64,000 nucleotides of DNA from Heracleum sosnowskyi. Lineage: Eukaryota; Streptophyta; Magnoliopsida; Apiales; Apiaceae. Positions 56,998-64,000 of this stretch are shown here, piece after piece (within the stretch, counting starts at the first letter, position 1; every line of letters begins with the position of its first letter). The stretch is from positions 48,337,133 to 48,401,132 of the forward strand of contig CM061238.1 in assembly GCA_030848705.1 (NCBI GenBank), read 5' to 3'. The translations under genes were made by a program, and so were the position numbers. The notes beneath the pieces are model-generated. The model was not told the DNA's origin. It saw nothing but the letters and a program-made list of their open reading frames with translations, and searched no databases.

Positions 56998-59900
56998 TTA
57001 AACATAATAAACCTTCAAATTGGAGGCATGCCAAGTCCTTGGCACCTCATGCCCTTCAAGGGTTTCTAGCTTGTATGAGCCTCGGCCAAATACGTTCTTG
57101 ACGCGATATGGTCCTTCCCAATTTGGGGCTAACTTCCCTTTTTGTCCAACTCCAGATGCTTCAATCTTTCTGAGAACCAAGTCTCCTTGACGAAAGAACC
57201 TTTCTTTAACCCTTAGGTTGTAGTAGAAGGATGCTTTCTTTTGATGTTCAACTATCTTGGCGTTTGCTTCATCTCTAACTTCATCAATTAGATCCAAAGC
57301 TAGCCTCAAGCCTTCTTCATTTTCTTCTGGTTCATAAGCCTCAACTCTTGGGGAGGTGTGAGTAATCTCCACCGGGACCACTGCCTCTGCTCCATAAGCC
57401 AATAGAAATGGAGTTGCTCCAGTGGTGACCTTGCAAGTAGTACGATATGCCCAAAGTATAGGGAGTAATTCGTCTACCCAAGTGTTTCTGGAGCGTTCAA
57501 CTCTTTTCTTTAGTCCATCAAGGATGATTCGATTTGCAACCTCAGCTTGCCCATTTGCTTGAGGATGGGCGACAGAAGTGAAGCGCAACTTGATATCGTT
57601 TTCATCACAATACTTCTTGAACTCATCGTTGTTAAACTGAGTTCCATTGTCCGTGACCAGGACTCGTGGAATTCCATATCTGCATATCACATTTTCCCAG
57701 AAGAATTGCATCACTTGCTTGGTGGTTATCTTGGCTAATGGCTTAGCCTCAATCCACTTGGTGAAATAATCAATTGCTACTATCAAGAACTTTCTTTGAG
57801 CACTTGCCATAGGAAATGGCCCGAGTATATCCATTCCCCACATAGCAAAGGGGATAGGTGAGTTAATGGATGTCATCATCTCTGGTGGTTGCCTAACCAC
57901 TGGTGCATGTTTCTGGCACCGTTCACATTTCTTGACATAGCTTTTAGCATCAGCAAGTATGCTTGGCCAATAGAAACCTAGACGAGTGACTTTATGAGCA
58001 AGGGCTCTGCCCCCCAAATGTTGTCCACAAATCCCTTCATGCACTTCCTTTAGGGCCAATTCTGCCTCTTGAGGTCTCAAGCACTTTAAGTATGGAACAA
58101 CAAAAGATTTCTTGTATAGGATTCCCTCAATTAGGGCATACCTTAATGCTCTGACGTATAGCTTTCGTGCCTCTGAAGTGTCGTTTGGCAGCCACCCAGT
58201 TTCCAGATGAGTTTTGATGGGATCAATCCAACAACTGGTGATACCAATGGGGGCTACCAACTTTCCATTGATGCTTGGGGTCTTCAAGACCTGGAAGTAT
58301 ACACTCCCGGCATAGTTTTCAATTTCAGAAGAGGCAAACTTAGACAAGGCATCAGCCTTCACATTTTCCTCCCTTGGAATGTGCTCCACATAGCATTCAT
58401 CGAATTGAGTCATAATGGCCTTGACAAGTTTTAAGTACTTGGCCATGACTTCATCTCTGGCCTCAAATTCCCCATTTACTTGGGAAACCACTAGCCTCGA
58501 GTCTCCACAGACTTTCAGAGTTTTGACTCTCAAGGCTCCAACCAGCCCTAAGCCAGCTATCAGAGCTTCATACTCAGCCTCATTGTTTGTCGTCGGGAAG
58601 TCAAGTTTTAGTGCATACTCTATTAGGAATCCATCAGGACTCTGTAGCACTAAACCAGCTCCACTTGATTTTGTTTTTGATGCTCCATCAAAATAGAGCA
58701 CCCAACATTCTTTGAAGGTCATTTCCTCATCTTTCTTATCTTCCATAGTTACTTCCTGCCCCCCGACTTCTTGGTTGTCAATGGTGCATTCAACCATGAA
58801 GTCAGCAAGTGCTTGAGCTTTTATGGCCGTCCGAGGCTTATACTTGATATCAAATTCTCCCAATTCAATGGCCCATTTGATCAATCTTCCACTAACTTGA
58901 GGGCTATGCAAGATGTTTCTTAGAGGTTGATCAGTCAAAACCTCTATCTTGTGAGCCTGGAAGTAGGGGCGTAGCTTTCTTGAGGCCATTATCAAGGCTA
59001 AGGCAAACTTCTCCACCATTGAGTAGTTTATTTCTGCCCCATTAGAATCTTGCTCACATAGTAAATGGGTTTCTGAACCTTCATTTCTTCCTTTACCAAA
59101 ACAGCTCCAAGGGCTGTGTTAGAAACTGCCAAGTATAAATAGAGAATTTCTCCTGGCTTGGGTTTTGCCAACAGTGGTGCTTCAGCCATATATTTCTTCA
59201 GGGCCTCAAAGGCCTCTTGACTTTCAGTTGTCCATTCAAAATTCTTCACTTTTTTGAGTGCTTTGAAGAAGGGCAAACACTTCTCTCCAGACTTGGAGAT
59301 GAATCTTCCCAAAGCAGCCACTCTTCCCGTCAGTTTCTGGACATCCTTGACAGTCTTTGGTGGTTCCATGTCTAGAATCGCTTTGATTTTGTCGGGATTT
59401 GCCTCGATTCCTCTCTTGGAAACCATCAGGCCTAAAAACTTTCCCGAGCCTACACCAAAGGCACACTTGGCTGGATTTAGCATCATCTTGTGGTGTCTTA
59501 GCACTTCAAAAGCCTCTCGAAGGTGCTCAATGTGATCGGCCTTATCAAGGCTCTTGACTAACATGTCATCTACGTAGACCTCCATGGTTTTTACAATCAG
59601 ATGCTCAAAGATTTTGTTCACCAACCTTTGATAGGTTGCTCCAGCATTCTTAAGCCCAAAAGCCATGACTAAGAAACAGAAGACACCAAAGTCAGTGATG
59701 AACGATACTTTGGCTATGTCATCTTTGTGCATCTTAATTTGATTATATCCGCTGAAGCCATCCATGAAACTTAGCATCTCGTGCCCAGCAGTGGCATCTA
59801 TCAGAGCATCAATCCTTGGTAAGGGAAAACAATCCTTAGGACATGCATCATTCAAGTCGGTGAAGTCGACGCACATTCTCCACTTCCCGTTAGCTTTCTT

Positions 59901-62692
59901 GACCATCACAGGGTTAGCTAACCATTCCGGGAATTGGATTTCTTCAATAAACCCAGCTTCTAAAAGCTTATTCACTTCTTGCTTAATGGCTTCAAGCCTC
60001 TCTGGAGCAAAGCTTCTTTTCTTTTGTTTCACTGCCTTCCTTTCTGGATCCACATTCAATCTGTGAGATATTAGTTGGGGATCAATCCCTGGCATGTCAG
60101 CCGCTGTCCAAGCAAAAACGTCATTGTTTTCTTGAAGAAAAGATGCGAGTTTGCCTTTCAATGGCTCGGGTAGTAGTGCCCCAACATAAGTCACCTTCTC
60201 TGGTTCATCCGGGACTAAGGGAATTGGGATCAAATCCTCAGCTGGTTTCCCTCTTCGGTCCTCATTATCTCTAGTGTCCATGTCTTCAATGGGGAGAACC
60301 TGCCCCCCAATTCCATCAGGCCTCAACGCGGCTACATAACAACTTCTAGCCATCTTTTGGTCTCCTCGTTCTTCACCAATCCCATTCCGAGTGGGGAATT
60401 TGAGTTTCAGGTGGTAAGATGAGGCAACAGCCTTAAACGCGTGAAGACCCGTCCTTCCAAGGATCGCATTGTAGGTTGAGGTTGCCTTTATAACTATGAA
60501 GTTCAGCATCTGAGTGGATGTATTTGTTCCTTGCCCCATGGTCATTGGGAGTTGGATAGTGCCTTCCACCTTTGATTCCACTCCATTGAACCCATATATG
60601 GGCATATTAGAGGGTGTTAACTGAGAATCAGTGTAACCCATCTTGATAAAGGCATCGTGGAACAAGATGTCCACTGAGGCTCCATTGTCGACTAGGACTC
60701 TCTTTGTTTCGGAGTTGCCTATCACAGGTATTATGACAAGAGGATCATCGTGGGGGAACTTCACCCCTTCCAAGTCTGAATCATCAAAACCTATTGACAC
60801 TTCTGTTCGTGCACGTTTCGGTGCTTCCCCAACCACAGTCATTACTTCTCGAGCATAAGCTTTTCTTGAGTTTCGGGAGGACCCAGCAGCGGTTGGTCCT
60901 CCAAATATCATGTTGATCACGGGCCCTCGGGGCTTGGGATTTCGATCTTGATCGTTGTCCCTTCTATCATAATCCTTTCTTTCATAGTTCCCCCTTTGGC
61001 TCCCTTGGCTTCCATCCTTGGTGAACTTGCTGAGTTTTCCTCTTCGTATTAGAAACTCGATCTCATCTTTCAGTTGCCTACAATCATCGGTGTCATGACC
61101 AACTTCTTTGTGGAACCGACAAAACTGATTTTGGTTCCGTTTGGACAAATCAGCCCTCATTGGCTTTGGCCATTTGATATCTTCTTCCTTGGCTATCTCC
61201 ATCAGAATTTGACTCCTGGGAGTATTCAATCTTGCATACTCCGTGAACTTCGGCCCAAAATTATTTCTCTTGGGTGGAGAGTCAGAATTCTTTGATGTTC
61301 GGGGAAACTTTTCCTTGACGTCGTACTCCTGAGTTTCTTTTCTTTTCTTTGAGTTTCCACCGTCGCCAGCGGTGGGTTCATACTTTCTCATGCTTTCCTC
61401 AGCCTTGATGTACTTTCCGGCTCTATCTTGGAGCTTCAACATGCTCTCTGGTGGATGTTTAGCCAACGACCTCCTGAAGTGGTCATCAGTGGTTCCTTGT
61501 TGCAGGGCTATCATAGCCACTTTGTCGTCTAAATCTGGGACTTTCAAAGCCTCTCGTGTGAATCGATTAATGTAGTCCCTTAGGGCTTCATTCTTTCCTT
61601 GACGTATTGCCATGAGTGATGCAGAACTTTTCTCATGCACCCTTCCACTAATGAACTGGTTGATGAAAGCCTTGCTTAGCTCCTTAAAGGACCCAATAGA
61701 GTTGGGAGGTAGACGGCTGTACCAACGTTGAGCCATACCCGCAAGAGTTTGGGGAAACGCCCTACACTTGACCGCATCGTTGGCTGGCTGCAACAGCAGT
61801 GCATTGGAGAATGTCCTTACATGATTTGCGGGATCTCCCGTTCCATCATAGGCTTTGATCGAAGGCATCTTAAACTTTCTGGATATAGCCGTTTTCATGA
61901 TGTCTTGAGTAAACGGCGGTGTAGGATCATCAGGATCTCCTAGGGGCAACAGATTACTAGGATCACCCCTTGGGGCTTCAGCCCTCTTGGTCCTTCTTGG
62001 TGGATCCAAGTTGATTATCGGGATTCCTTCAGTTGTTCGGCCCCGAGTTTGAGCGGCCTCTTCTTCAGCAAGGAGTTTTTTGAGCCTTGCAGTCTCTGCC
62101 TCATGGGCTGCAAGCTTCTCCCTAGTAGTTTGGGGTGGCTCCCGATTTGTCTGTGAAGAACGTCTCCTCCTTGGGGCAACATCCTCCCCAGTTGTATAAC
62201 CCTCATCCTCAGTGTATGGGCCAGAGTAATCTTGAATGAGAGGGGTCTGACGAGTCTGTTGATTTTGGGGTCCCAGACCTTGAATATAAGGGGGCACATA
62301 TGCCTCATGGTAGATTGGATTAGTTCCACTACCGCCTGCCATGGGTCGAGGGGGCATGCCATAGCTTGGCATCCCCAAAGTCTGATTCGCGTATTGAGGG
62401 AGATCAGTAGTGTGGAGTTGAAGACTGTGAGGTGCGTTTATAAGCAGCGCAGAGGTTGTAATTGGTTGCTGGTGAACGGTTTCTTGTGGATTAGATCCAT
62501 GAATAACCATTTGTAGGGGATTCGTCCCTTCAGTAGTAATCGGGACTTCTTGTCCTTGAGTGTTGGTGGGGATACTCGCCCTTGAGTGCCAGTAGTTGGC
62601 GGTGGTTGGCTCCCATGAGTATCAGCCCCGGAGGTGATAGGGAGGCCTTCAGAAGTATCAGAATCTCTGGTTGTTCTTCGCGTGTTTGCCAT
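56998..62692 (-). pseudogene. Gypsy Tat gag-pol, copy B, two single-base deletions
   Basis: Same gene as copy A. The frame from ATG 62692 is lost at a C-run (62579-62581, one C fewer than copy A) about 37 codons in. It is open again from about 62510 to 59028 (gag, protease with DNGAS, RT with YVDD). A second single-base loss near 59042 (ATTAG versus ATGTAG) shifts the frame just before the end of the first RNase H. From 59019 to 56998 the second RNase H (YFDGASKTKSSGAG) and integrase are open, with the usual MDILGP at the catalytic Asp. The codon that is TAG in copy A is CAG here. Copy B also has Val for Gly shortly before YVDD (HLIVKTMEV). Confidence 0.92.
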
Positions 62693-62705
62693 GGTTGATG
62701 TTGTC

Positions 62706-62723
62706 TTCCCACAGACGGCGCCA
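62706..62723 (-). promoter_or_regulatory. Primer-binding site, copy B
   Basis: Identical to the copy A site, two bases after its 5' LTR. Confidence 0.8.
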
Positions 62724-62725
62724 AA

Positions 62726-63229
62726 TGTTATGGATTAAAAAACGTATTTGTATATTAATTGCTAGGATTAATGAGCTTTCGAGCTTTAATGGCTGCACTC
62801 GTGTTTCCGGACTAAATTGGTCCTCACAAGATGCCTACGTATCTCAATTCGTTATTGAGAATCAAGCCAAGACGTAGTTCTGATTGTAGGATCAGGGACC
62901 TTATATAGGCGTCTAGAGCCTAGTATTTATGGTATGTTTGGGAGACTTAACGGATAAGTCTTCTTTTTGATATTGGATAAGTATTGTATTTCTTGCTGAA
63001 GAATTCGTTTCCTTGTTAATAAAGGTTATGACTCATTGATTGCCTTTAATTGGGATTCCAGATCCTTCTTTGACTAATTTTCCATAATCAAAGCTCTTTT
63101 CATGAGCTGTATATTTTCCCTACTCATTAATTACGAAATTAATGAATAATTAGGGTGTCGGGCCTTAAATATCGAGCTTTTGTTTGACCAGTCAATTATA
63201 TTTCTATAATTACTTTTCTGACCATATCA
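62726..63229 (-). repeat. Right LTR of gypsy array
   Basis: 504 bp, directly right of the copy B PBS. Sense TATA at about 62900-62909. One visible difference from the middle LTR (ATCGAGC versus ATCGACC near 63175). Confidence 0.93.
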
Positions 63230-64000
63230 GTTTCCTTCATTAGGAAAGATTTAAAATGCAATTGAGATATTTTTTAATAAAAAAATCAGTATGATGTTTA
63301 AATTGTATATTTACTTTCCTCTATTTGTAAAGATTTTAAAGGCAATAATATTAAAATTGTATATTTAGTTTCGTCCATTAGGAAAGATTTTAAAGACAAT
63401 TGAGATATTTTCTAATAAAATATTTAGTAGGATATTTAAATTGTGTATTTACTTTCCTCCATTTGTAACGATTTTAAAGACAATAATATTAAAATTGTAT
63501 ATTTAATTTCATTCATTAGTAAAGATTTAAAAGGCAAATGAGATTTTTTCTAATATTTGATATTATTATCAAAAAATTGAGGAAATTAGAAAAATATATT
63601 GAATCCATAAGAGAGACGCCACCTCACAACCCCGTCTCACGTTTAATAATTATTAATAATATAATAATTTTATTATATTACTTCTCACGTTTTATTCAGC
63701 ATTATAATAATTTGATAAGTTATTATAATGTTGAAAATAGAAGTTTAATAAGCTGCGTTTTGCAACGGTCTTATAATATATTTTTTATCTATAAAAATAT
63801 ATTAAATTAACAAAAATAAAAATAAAAATCTATGTCATTATGTCATTTGCATAAAGATCTATAAGAGATGATCAAATAATTTAATACAAAAAGTACCAAG
63901 TCGTTTCGATATGATTGAATTTTGTCGAACCCAAGACTTTATATTTGAATTTGATTATAATTTTAAATTCAAAAGAGTGTGGAGTTGGACGTGAATTTGA
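63230..64000 (-). mobile_element. Helitron-type sequence right of the gypsy array
   Basis: 63235-63540 repeats the TTTCCTTCATTAG...GATTTTAAA...GTATATTTA array seen left of the gypsy insertion. It continues into AAAATTGAGGAAATTAGAAA and GAGACGCCACCTCAC, which is Helitron 5'-type sequence read on the minus strand. At about 63742-63775, AATAAGCTGCGTTTTGCAAC, then GGTCTTATAATA, is a degenerate minus-strand Helitron 3' hairpin. No gene is seen to the end of the window. Confidence 0.55.

Larger units (their letters stand above)
43567..63229 (-). mobile_element. Tandem pair of Tat-lineage gypsy elements sharing one LTR
   Basis: Three 504-bp LTRs (43567-44070, 53158-53661, 62726-63229) alternate with two internal bodies, all in the same orientation. 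Outer flanks are TAAAT (43562-43566) and GTTTC (63230-63234), so there is no target-site duplication. By eye the left and middle LTRs differ at 2 positions, middle and right at 1, left and right at 3, so the elements are very young. Flanking DNA on both sides belongs to Helitron repeats. Array formation by LTR-LTR recombination is inferred. Confidence 0.92.
53158..63229 (-). mobile_element. Gypsy element copy B (10.07 kb)
   Basis: Same organisation as copy A, with 5' LTR 62726-63229 and the shared LTR 53158-53661 as 3' LTR. gag-pol is broken by two single-base deletions. The antisense gene is open. Near-identity with copy A indicates recent common origin. Confidence 0.92.

Overview
The window is a repeat-dominated, AT-rich stretch of a nuclear plant chromosome, most likely from a eudicot. 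The evidence is plant LTR retrotransposon lineages (Tat-type and Tekay-type Ty3/gypsy, Ty1/copia including a SIRE/Maximus-like fragment), many Stowaway-type MITEs, nested non-autonomous Helitrons, a nuclear tRNA-Pro gene, and GT-AG introns. The species cannot be named from the sequence. Almost no host coding sequence is present. The host-derived items I can support are one terminal exon at the left edge (413-490, possibly Mpv17/PMP22 family), the tRNA-Pro(CGG) gene at 6243-6314, and a GRF zinc-finger exon fragment carried by a terminal-inverted-repeat element near 30.5 kb.

Layout. 1-2.8 kb: gene end and a local duplication. 2.8-5.4 kb: a solo LTR with target-site duplication AGAAT, followed by a partial copy of the LTR together with its 3' flank. 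6.2 kb: tRNA-Pro. 6.5-7.5 kb: a hAT-like element holding two Stowaway MITEs. 7.6-17.4 kb: Helitron sequence, interrupted by a decayed copia element (10.0-16.0 kb) whose 5' LTR is truncated. 17.8-27.25 kb: a Tekay-like element with LTRs of 3.7 and 4.3 kb and only 1.5 kb of internal sequence (LARD-like, non-autonomous). 27.3-31 kb: foldback elements, MITEs, and the TIR element with the GRF fragment. 31-43.1 kb: a nest of Helitrons in both orientations, often exactly end to end, with copia fragments, MITEs and tandem repeats inside. 43.57-63.23 kb: two Tat-lineage gypsy elements joined through a shared middle LTR (LTR-body-LTR-body-LTR, each LTR 504 bp). 63.23-64 kb: more of the Helitron-type sequence.

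The most interesting object is the gypsy array. Each body carries gag-pol on the minus strand (gag, protease, RT, RNase H, a second RNase H, integrase). Between pol and the 3' LTR lies a separate three-exon gene on the opposite strand. That gene encodes a predicted 555-residue protein, resembles the family annotated as 'putative gypsy type transposon' (PF04195), and has its own TATA-like box. Upstream of it is an array of about 20 CGACC motifs. The antisense gene is open in both copies, while gag-pol is broken in both copies by different small lesions. The outer flanks show no target-site duplication, which points to recombination between two insertions or to flank loss. All expression statements are inference.
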